A DNA stretch of 56,454 bases. Source: PMNU01 sp035480575. Its GTDB lineage: Bacteria; Patescibacteriota; Saccharimonadia; Saccharimonadales; UBA4665. The position numbers and the translations under genes were made by a program. The notes beneath the pieces are model-generated. The model did not search any database. It was not told the origin of the DNA and saw nothing but the letters and a program-made list of their open reading frames with translations. The DNA is taken from contig DATIHR010000035.1 in NCBI GenBank assembly GCA_035480575.1, positions 1-56,454 on the forward strand. The letters run 5' to 3'. Position 1 is the stretch's first letter, and each line of letters starts with the position of its first letter. Of the stretch, positions 50,108 through 56,454 are shown one piece after another.

Positions 50108-50137
50108 CTATACCATAAAAATATATTTATGGTATAG
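50108..50137 (-). promoter_or_regulatory. Perfect 12-bp palindrome upstream of the nucleotidyltransferase gene
   Basis: CTATACCATAAA and TTTATGGTATAG (50108-50119 and 50126-50137) flank a six-base AT loop, 29 bases before the ATG at 50079. Several -10-like TATAGT and TATACT sequences overlap it. An operator or a stem in the mRNA leader are both possible. Confidence 0.6.
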
Positions 50138-50183
50138 CTTCGCTTACAAATGTACTGACGTATAAAACTCTAGCAGACTATTC

Positions 50184-51524
50184 TTATGCAGCGTCGTTTT
50201 GCGGTGTTTCGGCAGGCGCTTCGTTAGCGCTGCCAAATACTTCGTCGAGTGAACTTACCAGTACTTCGCGCGGGCGGGCGCCGTCGGCCGGGCCAACTAT
50301 GCCTTGCTCTTCCATGGTCTCGATAAGCCGCGCGGCACGGCCGTAGCCAATACGCAAACGCCGCTGCAGCAGACTTGTGCTGGCTTTGCGGCCTTCTATA
50401 ACCACACGTACGGCATCGCGCAGCATGTCATCGTCCATGTCACCGCCACCCCCCATGTCGGCCACCACGCCACCCTTACCGTTCAGTTGTACGGGCTGGC
50501 TAATAATTTCGTCGTCATATTGCGGCGGGCGCTGCATGCGGATAAAGTCGGTTACTTTGGCGGTTTCGGTGTCGCTAATAAACGCACCCTGGACACGCTT
50601 GGGCTTGGGCATGTCAGCGGTTAAGAACAGCATGTCACCCTGCCCCAGCAGCTTTTCGGAACCAATTTGGTCAATGATAGTACGACTATCTACCTGACTG
50701 GCGGTAGTAAATGCAATACGTGCCGGTACGTTCGCCTTAATAAGGCCCGTAATTACATCTACCGAAGGGCGCTGTGTCGCCAGCACCAAGTGGATACCCA
50801 CGGCGCGGGCTTTTTGGGCAATGCGTACGATTAAAGCTTCGACATCGCGGGCGGCCATCATCATAAGGTCGGCAAGCTCGTCGATCACAATAACAATGTA
50901 GGGCATGCCCTCTTCTTTTTTAACGTTATTGTATTCCACAATATTGCGGTTGCCGGCCTCGGCCAGGGCCTTATAACGGCGCTCCATTTCAGCGACTGCC
51001 CACTTTAGGGCACTAATACATTTTTCGGGCTCGGTAATAACAGGCGTCAGCAAGTGCGGAATGTCGTCGTAGGGTTTAAGTTCTACTTGTTTGGGGTCTA
51101 CTAAAATGAGCTTTAGGTCTGACGGGCTGTTGCGGTACAACAGGCTGGTTAAAATAGTGTTGATCATAACCGACTTACCAGAACCAGTCTGTCCGGCTAC
51201 TAGTAAGTGCGGCATGCGGTCCAGCTCTGCCACCACTGGCTTACCGGCAATGTCACGGCCAATACCAAAACCAAGCGGGCTCTTAAGGCTGCTCCAGTCC
51301 CCGGATTCCAAAATAGAACGCAGTCGTACCGTGGCCGACTTAACATTCGGCACTTCAATACCCACGGCCCGCTTGCCCGGAATGGGCGCTTCCATACGTA
51401 TGGAGTGCGCAGCGAGGTCCAATGCCAGGTTGTTCTCGAGTGCGGTAATTTTAGTTAGCTTTACGTTGGCCGGCGGTTTCAGGGTGTACTGGGTTACACG
51501 CGGGCCAACATTGGCACCTTCCAT
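50184..51524 (-). CDS. ftsK: FtsK/SpoIIIE DNA translocase, motor part (downstream of an in-frame stop)
   Basis: The 446 residues cover the end of the alpha domain, the RecA-like beta domain and the gamma domain. Walker A is GQTGSGKS at 111-118; Walker B is IVIVIDELADLMM near 210-222. The winged-helix gamma domain (STSLLQRRLRIGYGRAARLIETMEEQGIVG) is complete and would read KOPS/SRS-like DNA motifs and activate Xer. The first codons MEGANVGPRVTQYTLKPP begin mid-domain: they are the ordinary continuation of the upstream reading frame, separated only by a TAA. No ribosome site precedes this ATG, so its expression would need reinitiation at TAAATG or readthrough. Confidence 0.88.
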   Translation of the reverse strand: MEGANVGPRVTQYTLKPPANVKLTKITALENNLALDLAAHSIRMEAPIPGKRAVGIEVPNVKSATVRLRSILESGDWSSLKSPLGFGIGRDIAGKPVVAELDRMPHLLVAGQTGSGKSVMINTILTSLLYRNSPSDLKLILVDPKQVELKPYDDIPHLLTPVITEPEKCISALKWAVAEMERRYKALAEAGNRNIVEYNNVKKEEGMPYIVIVIDELADLMMMAARDVEALIVRIAQKARAVGIHLVLATQRPSVDVITGLIKANVPARIAFTTASQVDSRTIIDQIGSEKLLGQGDMLFLTADMPKPKRVQGAFISDTETAKVTDFIRMQRPPQYDDEIISQPVQLNGKGGVVADMGGGGDMDDDMLRDAVRVVIEGRKASTSLLQRRLRIGYGRAARLIETMEEQGIVGPADGARPREVLVSSLDEVFGSANEAPAETPQNDAA

Positions 51525-52370
51525 TTAGACATCAATATTAAAATTAGAAAACGTTTCTTTAATGGTCTGGGCGTTGCCGTTTACATCGCCGGCATCGGCT
51601 TTATCCTGTTTTTGGTCTAGTAAACTATAGGCAGGAAACTGCCAGTTGGGGTCGGTTGCCGTGGTAAGCGCGGCGTGGTCAGCCACGGGTGTGGGCGCTG
51701 CCTTTTCGCCCCCACCGCGCAGGCCGGCAAACCGGCCGCCGGCAGCATGGTGTTCGACGGGCACGCTCTCGTTTACCTTAAAACCACTGGCTTCGGCACG
51801 AGCCTTTAGCTCGGCCAGCTCACCCTCTGACCGCTCAGGCCGCCTGAATAGGCTGGCAATAAACAGCACGACATCTTTGGGGGATATGCCGAATGCAAAA
51901 AAGACCGACAGCGCAGTAAACACGGCAAACAATAGCGAGGCCGGAAAGGTGTCCAGGGCCGTTAGTGCTGCCGTACCAAGCAGCTCGCCTACCTTGCCGC
52001 CATGACCGCCTGCCCATGGTGCCGTCTCGCTAGTCTTAGACGCGAAGGCAGTGAACAGCCACGCAGACGTAAAAATAACCACTCCAAAAATGCTCACAAG
52101 TTTACCAAACGAAATATGATGGTCTTCGCTTTTGAACTTCTGAACACCCCAGTAGATGAATGCAAATGGCACCAAATAGGCCGCCCAGCCAACAGCCGCG
52201 TACGTGCCGCCAAACATGCCTGTCGGCAACGGCCCGCCAGTACCAAACCCGCCAAGCAGCATAAAAAGCGCCGCTACGATAAGCAAAATAGCACCCGCCA
52301 GCGGCCAAAATGGCGACCGCACGGATGGTTCTTCTTTTTTATTCCCTTTTCGTTTTTTCTTTTTCGCCAT
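51525..52370 (-). CDS. ftsK: FtsK membrane part, ends at an in-frame TAA
   Basis: About 281 residues from ATG 52370 (GAGGA eight bases upstream; an ATG ten codons earlier has none). The start is very Lys-rich (AKKKKRKGNKKEE), four transmembrane helices follow (about 20-40, 57-75, 88-110 and 135-165), then a linker and the end QTIKETFSNFNIDV. In normal FtsK this sequence runs straight on to the GPRVTQY segment. Here the single TAA (51525-51527) interrupts it in the same frame. One base change at that codon would restore an intact protein of about 728 residues. Confidence 0.88.
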   Translation of the reverse strand: MAKKKKRKGNKKEEPSVRSPFWPLAGAILLIVAALFMLLGGFGTGGPLPTGMFGGTYAAVGWAAYLVPFAFIYWGVQKFKSEDHHISFGKLVSIFGVVIFTSAWLFTAFASKTSETAPWAGGHGGKVGELLGTAALTALDTFPASLLFAVFTALSVFFAFGISPKDVVLFIASLFRRPERSEGELAELKARAEASGFKVNESVPVEHHAAGGRFAGLRGGGEKAAPTPVADHAALTTATDPNWQFPAYSLLDQKQDKADAGDVNGNAQTIKETFSNFNIDV

Positions 52371-52450
52371 ACTATCCTCAATTATATCAGGAGCGTACAA
52401 GTGTCGGGTTCCTTATGGTACGGCATAACCATAGGGATTGTCAAAAACAA

Positions 52451-53458
52451 TTATACGTGACCGAGACGATGGGCCCTAAGGGATTCTTGCCGGTTACGCC
52501 ATGCCCGCTCTTCGTATGTGCCCGCGGTCGAGCCAGCCCAAGGGTCTTGGGCCGTGCCAGGATCACGATTTGTACCGACCACTACCGTCATTTTGTTCTT
52601 GCCCAAACCTTGTACATAGAACCCGCCGTTTTCTTGATCTATTTCTACCCTCGCCTGTAAGCCAGATACAGCATCATACATCTCTGGCCGGACGCCCGTA
52701 ACGACGCCGCCGCTTACGTAATCCGTATCGTACGGCAACCATTCGTTACGGCCAATAGATACTGGTTTGCCCGGGCGTACAACGGGCATATCGGTTTCTA
52801 GGCGTGGCTTGGGTGTTTGACCGCCATCACGCTGGCTTTGTACCATCTGCTCAAGTTGACCGTGCCCTACTAACACCAACTCTGGCTGTGTTGCATGTTT
52901 AGGGGCGCCGAGCCTGTCTGCACGATTAACAACGTATATGCGACGAGCAGCTTTTTCCTTTTCGGTATACTCTGCACCTTCGTTGATGGGCAAATCGAAA
53001 TAGGCAATAATCGCCCCGACGTCTACGCCTAGTTTATCGTATGCTTCGCGTCCGGTTGCTACCGGTGGCGTATTAAGCGACATCTCTTGGCCTGTAGGCA
53101 CCTTATAGGTGTTCTCTAATTTAATATTCTCTAAGGTATCAAATATATCGAGAGGCAGCGGTTGCACTCCTCTAGGTGCAGCTGTGCGTTCGGGTACGCG
53201 CGCCCTAGCAATAACCTTTTCGGGAGCCTGTGGGGTCTGTGCATGTCGACGCTTAAGCAACAAGTGTGCGGCGTGCCGGGCGACAGCGCCTAATCGGTTA
53301 CCACGCTGTCGTTGGGCTTCGTGATGTCGGTGCGGCGTGTGGTTTTTTGGCTTTACCAGTTGGGCAACCGGCAACTTTCCGGTCCCATGGTTATGCCGAG
53401 GCCGATGGCCATAGCGGTTTTTGCCGGTAGAATGTTTATTGGGTGCAAGTAGTGACAT
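52451..53458 (-). CDS. Protein with degenerate FHA-like domain
   Basis: The 335-residue protein has a His/Arg-rich, probably disordered N-terminal third and no membrane segment. Near residues 235-305 it shows GKPVSIGRNEWLPYD, LQARVEIDQENGGFYVQGLGKNKMTVVVGTN. This follows the FHA pattern of GR, a second conserved residue, H-x-x-I, and a final N-G-T strand. The canonical Ser-x-x-His is replaced by GLQAR, so phosphothreonine binding may be lost. The start lies directly after a 7-bp leader hairpin and a TAGTGT-type promoter. Confidence 0.5.
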   Translation of the reverse strand: MSLLAPNKHSTGKNRYGHRPRHNHGTGKLPVAQLVKPKNHTPHRHHEAQRQRGNRLGAVARHAAHLLLKRRHAQTPQAPEKVIARARVPERTAAPRGVQPLPLDIFDTLENIKLENTYKVPTGQEMSLNTPPVATGREAYDKLGVDVGAIIAYFDLPINEGAEYTEKEKAARRIYVVNRADRLGAPKHATQPELVLVGHGQLEQMVQSQRDGGQTPKPRLETDMPVVRPGKPVSIGRNEWLPYDTDYVSGGVVTGVRPEMYDAVSGLQARVEIDQENGGFYVQGLGKNKMTVVVGTNRDPGTAQDPWAGSTAGTYEERAWRNRQESLRAHRLGHV

Positions 53459-53480
53459 AGTTGTATTTTTTCGTACAACT
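53459..53480 (-). promoter_or_regulatory. Leader hairpin abutting the start codon
   Basis: AGTTGTA (53474-53480) and TACAACT (53459-53465) pair around an eight-base loop in the transcript of the FHA-like gene. The stem ends at the base before the ATG. There is no Shine-Dalgarno between them. The hairpin could restrain initiation. Confidence 0.45.
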
Positions 53481-53482
53481 AT

Positions 53483-53511
53483 ACACTAACACACTATTGC
53501 TTATAGGTCAA
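53483..53511 (-). promoter_or_regulatory. Promoter of the FHA-like gene (TTGACC/TAGTGT)
   Basis: TTGACC (53506-53511) and TAGTGT (53483-53488) are 17 bases apart on the minus strand; the spacer contains CAAT and ends GTGTGT. The -10 is the same as that of the kinase-like gene at 42005. Confidence 0.6.
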
Positions 53512-53532
53512 TATAGTTACGCTTACATAAGA

Positions 53533-55692
53533 CTAATCTACGCGAGCATCTTGGCCGAGTAAACGTTCGCGCATGCGCTGGAAGCGTTGCTGCTGTTCAG
53601 CGGCAATTTCTTCGGGCGTTTTCTCGGGCTGAGGCTGGCCGTTGGCACCATTACCATTGCTGTTGGCGCTAGCGTTGCCATTACCATTGCCGTGCCCGTT
53701 TTTAGCCTCGCCTTTGCCACCAATAACGTTAACTACCGGTATAACAATGGGGCTGCGCCCTGTTTGCTCAAACAAATAGTGCGTTATGTGATCTTTCAGC
53801 TCTATCTTAAAACGGTCTAGGTCGACACGCTTAAAACGCTGCCCCACCGCACGCCGTAGCTCGGCGCGGAGGCCGTTCATGAGGTCTTCGTTATCGCGCA
53901 TGTATATAAAGCCACGGCTGATGATATCCGGGCTGGTTAGCAAGTTGCCACTCTTTTTATCCACCGTAAGCACTACGGCAACGATACCTTCTTCGGCCAT
54001 AAGCACGCGGTCCTTTACGACCACGCTGTTTACGACTTGGCCGGTTTGGTCAACCAAAATTGTGCCGTGCGGCACCTGGCCGATAATCTCCATTTTGTCG
54101 GGCGTAAATGCAAGCACCTGGCCGTTATCGATGTTAATGGTATTTTTACGCGGTACACCGTGACTTACCGCCAGCTCAATGTGATATTGCTTGCCCGTGT
54201 ATGACCCATAAATAGGTACAAAAAACCTGGGGCGGGTCATGTCGATCATTTCGCCATATTCTTCTTGGCTGGCATGTCCCGATACGTGTAGTGGGCCGCA
54301 GCCGTCTACCTCGCGGTGATCGTGGCGGAATACGTGTACGCCAGCGCGCATTAGGTTATCTACCATGGCGGATATATGCTTGTCGTTGCCGCTTTCCGGG
54401 ATAGGCGTGGCCGATAAAATAACCGTGTCTTGAGCCTTCAGCTTTACGTGCTTGTGATCGCCAGTGGCCATACGTTGGAGCGCCGAGCTCGGCTCGCCCT
54501 GGGCGCCGGTAGATATAACCACAATCTCGTCCTCGCGCATGTTGGGCACATTGGCAATCGGCACAAACGTACCCTTGGGAATACGAATCATACCCAACTT
54601 GACTGCCACCTCTAGGGTGCTCATCATACTGCGCCCGTCCATGGCAATCTTGCGGCCATGTTGTGTTGCAGCGTTTACAAGCATCTGAACGCGGTTAATG
54701 TTACTGGAAAACAGTGCCACAAATACCCGGCCCGGAGCGTTGGCGAATAGTTCTACAAAGGTAGGTTCGATAGTGCTTTCGCTGGGGGTGCGACCCGGCC
54801 GATCGGCAGTCGTACTTTCACTTAACAGTGCCAGTACGCCTTCGTCGCCCAGTTGTTTGAGCCGTTCGGTGTCGGTACGTTCGTGGTCGAGCGGATTTGG
54901 ATCGAGCCGGAAGTCGCCGGTATTAACAAGCCGGCCTGCGGGTGTATCGAGCACCACAACGGTCGATCCCGGAATAGAGTGCGTTACGCGTACAAGCTCT
55001 ACAAAGAATGGCCCTACCTTAAGACGCTCGTGTGTTTCCTCGTTCATAACGATTGTCTGCAGCGCAAAGCCTTCGGGCATGGGCACACCAAAGTTCTCGA
55101 AAATCTTTTCGATCATACCGACGGTAAAACGAGACCCGTACACAGGCGCTGGAAACTTGGGCACGATATGCGGCAAGCCACCAATGTGGTCGAGGTGACC
55201 GTGCGTAATAATGTAGGCGCGCAGTTTATGTTTGATAGTCTCGAGGTAAGCTGTGTCGGCGATGCCATAGTTAATGCCCGGCAAATCGACCCCAAGGTCG
55301 TTGCCGCAATCTAGTACGACAGCGTCGTTTAGGTACTCTACCAGCAGCATGTTCTTCGAACCGCCGCCGTTCATACCGCCAAGGCCGATAAGCTTAAGGC
55401 GCGGGCTGTCATCTATAAAATTAGCCCGGCGTTCTGCTACGACCGGTGCAGCTGCATATTGGTTGGCAATCTTCTGGGCGTCAGCCTGCGTGCGCTTTTG
55501 AGCACGCACTGCAGCACCGCGAGATACCGTGGCACCCGGCACATTCAATGCAGGCTGTTGTTGTTTGGCGTTATTCTGGCCGTTTTTACGGCCACCGTTT
55601 TTGCCATTACCGTTTTGTCTATTGCCACGTGGTGGGCGCTTCGACCGTGCGGGGCCGTTCTGCGGTGTATTATTATTTTGATTTGGTTCCAT
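53533..55692 (-). CDS. rnj: Ribonuclease J
   Basis: The 719-residue protein is a metallo-beta-lactamase/beta-CASP nuclease that matures and degrades RNA by endo- and 5'-exonuclease action. The metal motif HGHLDH is at 164-169, with GDFRLDP, STGAQGEP and HVSGHAS in order, and a C-terminal domain ends near residue 670. A long Asn/Gly/Lys/Arg-rich N-terminal extension (about 1-90) and an Asn/Gly-rich insertion near the C-terminus (about 668-695) are additions to the 555-residue standard form, and probably disordered RNA-binding tails. Being the main RNA-decay enzyme of such a genome, it is expected to be essential. Confidence 0.94.
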   Translation of the reverse strand: MEPNQNNNTPQNGPARSKRPPRGNRQNGNGKNGGRKNGQNNAKQQQPALNVPGATVSRGAAVRAQKRTQADAQKIANQYAAAPVVAERRANFIDDSPRLKLIGLGGMNGGGSKNMLLVEYLNDAVVLDCGNDLGVDLPGINYGIADTAYLETIKHKLRAYIITHGHLDHIGGLPHIVPKFPAPVYGSRFTVGMIEKIFENFGVPMPEGFALQTIVMNEETHERLKVGPFFVELVRVTHSIPGSTVVVLDTPAGRLVNTGDFRLDPNPLDHERTDTERLKQLGDEGVLALLSESTTADRPGRTPSESTIEPTFVELFANAPGRVFVALFSSNINRVQMLVNAATQHGRKIAMDGRSMMSTLEVAVKLGMIRIPKGTFVPIANVPNMREDEIVVISTGAQGEPSSALQRMATGDHKHVKLKAQDTVILSATPIPESGNDKHISAMVDNLMRAGVHVFRHDHREVDGCGPLHVSGHASQEEYGEMIDMTRPRFFVPIYGSYTGKQYHIELAVSHGVPRKNTINIDNGQVLAFTPDKMEIIGQVPHGTILVDQTGQVVNSVVVKDRVLMAEEGIVAVVLTVDKKSGNLLTSPDIISRGFIYMRDNEDLMNGLRAELRRAVGQRFKRVDLDRFKIELKDHITHYLFEQTGRSPIVIPVVNVIGGKGEAKNGHGNGNGNASANSNGNGANGQPQPEKTPEEIAAEQQQRFQRMRERLLGQDARVD

Positions 55693-55732
55693 ATATGATG
55701 GTTCCTTCCTAACTAGTTAGAGATTAATTTTG

Positions 55733-56293
55733 TTATTTACGGGTTAAGGTGGGGATGACCGCGAAGTCATCGATAATTATCTGTCGCTGGCTGCCGTTGT
55801 ATAACACTGCAGCAGGATGATACAGAGGTAATAGGGTGTATTCCTCCCACACCTGGGGCTTGCCGTGTACCGCACCTATGATTGCCTTGGGTAAAAAACA
55901 ATTGGTACTGTGGCGGCCAAGCGTCACGATTAACTGTGGACGTATAACCTGAAGTTGCGCTTGTAAATACGGCCAAAACTCGGCTTTTTCTTCCGGTTTT
56001 GGGTCGCGATTCTTGGGCGGACGGTATTTGAGGATGCTCGTGATATACACATCTTCCCGCTTGAGCCCGATACTTGTAAGCAACTCGTCCAAAAACTTGC
56101 CTGCCGCGCCCACAAAGGGCCGTCCGGTAAGGTCTTCATTTTTGCCAGGCGCTTCGCCGATGAAAATGATCTTGGCATTTGGGTTGCCTTCACCAAATAC
56201 CATGTTGTTGGCCTGCTTGGCCAAATCACGGTTGACATTGTTGGCTACAATATCTGCCTTGATCTGGTCGAGCTGCGCTTGCCTAGTGCCCAT
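55733..56293 (-). CDS. Uracil-DNA glycosylase, family-4-like, lacking iron-sulfur cysteines
   Basis: About 186 residues from the ATG at 56293, chosen because AAGGGG precedes it; an upstream ATG at 56374 lies within the preceding gene. Motif 1 is GEAPG (46-50, with Glu47), followed by LTGRPFVGAAGKFLDELL; motif 2 is HPAAVL near 159-164. Both are typical of family 4 enzymes that remove uracil from DNA. The four cysteines that hold a 4Fe-4S cluster in this family are absent: no Cys pair near residues 15-25, Tyr90 in KYRPP (normally KCRPP) and Trp107 where the fourth is expected. Only one Cys remains (132). Confidence 0.85.
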   Translation of the reverse strand: MGTRQAQLDQIKADIVANNVNRDLAKQANNMVFGEGNPNAKIIFIGEAPGKNEDLTGRPFVGAAGKFLDELLTSIGLKREDVYITSILKYRPPKNRDPKPEEKAEFWPYLQAQLQVIRPQLIVTLGRHSTNCFLPKAIIGAVHGKPQVWEEYTLLPLYHPAAVLYNGSQRQIIIDDFAVIPTLTRK

Positions 56294-56454
56294 GGGCGCT
56301 CCGCCCCTTGTAACCCCGCCAGGCGCCAAGTAGTTCTTGGAATGCAACAACAATAAGCAGCAAAGTAATTGCATAATCTAGCAAACTGCCGCTATCTATT
56401 GCAGAGCTTGCGAATACGTACACCAACCCCAGAGCGGTGGGGGGGCGGGGGGGG
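56283..56454 (-). CDS. C-terminal end of a membrane protein (partial)
   Basis: An open frame ending with TAG at 56283-56285 runs off the window. Its last 45 or so residues contain a strong hydrophobic helix (LLDYAITLLLIVVAFQELLGAW) followed by a short basic tail. It overlaps the glycosylase start by 11 bases. The bases above about 56436 are poly-G and should not be trusted. The family cannot be named from this fragment. Confidence 0.6.
   Translation of the reverse strand, partial: PPRPPTALGLVYVFASSAIDSGSLLDYAITLLLIVVAFQELLGAWRGYKGRSAHGH
56437..56454. other. Poly-G run at the contig end
   Basis: The last 18 bases are G except for one T and one C. Such ends are typical of two-colour sequencing artefacts or a failed assembly extension, not of natural sequence. 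Confidence 0.7.

Noticed and set aside
1..56454. UGA recoded as glycine (code 25)
   Set aside because: UGA ends gnd and pilM in normal ATGA overlaps and Gly codons are ordinary GGN.
1..56454. CRISPR array or Cas genes
   Set aside because: No regularly spaced direct repeats and no Cas-like proteins were seen.

Overview
The window looks like a contig from a Candidate Phyla Radiation (Patescibacteria) bacterium, most likely a Saccharibacteria (TM7) relative. This is an inference from gene content: a compact monoderm-style set with a complete type IV pilus locus, RNase J, a short EF-P, an rpsF-ssb-rpsR operon, a three-gene oxidative pentose-phosphate operon, and many secreted or membrane proteins without recognisable families. 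UGA acts as a normal stop (for example in the ATGA overlaps of gnd/zwf and pilM/pilN), so the UGA=Gly code of Gracilibacteria/Absconditabacteria is excluded. Nearly all genes are on the minus strand.

Layout. 1-3.5 kb: tRNA-Asp, a membrane parvulin, a PH-domain membrane protein, tRNA-Arg, ndk and a tyrosine recombinase. 3.6-15.2 kb: type IV pilus locus (PilX/W/V-like minor pilins, another prepilin, PilD, a major-pilin-like prepilin, PilC, PilT, PilB, a small membrane protein, PilO, PilN, PilM). 15.3-20.5 kb: a tandemly duplicated pair of genes, each pair a membrane-anchored TPR protein plus a large exported Cys-containing protein. 20.6-23.3 kb: pgl-gnd-zwf. 23.4-29.5 kb: lineage-specific envelope or cytoplasmic proteins, two with HExxH motifs, three of them disrupted by single-base frameshifts, and several sharing one promoter type. 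29.8-39.9 kb: an RHS polymorphic-toxin locus. It has one 2322-residue RHS protein, a small membrane protein (candidate immunity), a start-less second RHS core with a different C-terminal tip, and a second small membrane protein. 40-56 kb: unknown proteins, ychF, a Crp/Fnr regulator, a PRTase-like protein, the rpsF-ssb-rpsR-(111 aa)-efp-nucleotidyltransferase-tlyA operon, ftsK interrupted by an in-frame stop, an FHA-like protein, rnj, a family-4-like uracil-DNA glycosylase without its iron-sulfur cysteines, and the end of a membrane protein.

The strongest candidates for undescribed biology are: (i) a repeated structured element (3496-3601 and 8301-8423). Its roughly 50-nt core is nearly identical in both copies, but the two closing stems of 25-30 bp are unrelated in sequence and both pair, with G-U wobbles only on the plus strand. 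(ii) The RHS toxin locus with a silent alternative-tip cassette joined by a 97-bp perfect repeat. (iii) A promoter family (TGGACA / 17 bp / TAATGT-like) that often places the start codon at or very near +1, suggesting leaderless mRNAs.

Caution: three frameshifted genes, one nonsense-split ftsK and a poly-G contig end mean that some broken genes could be sequencing or assembly errors.
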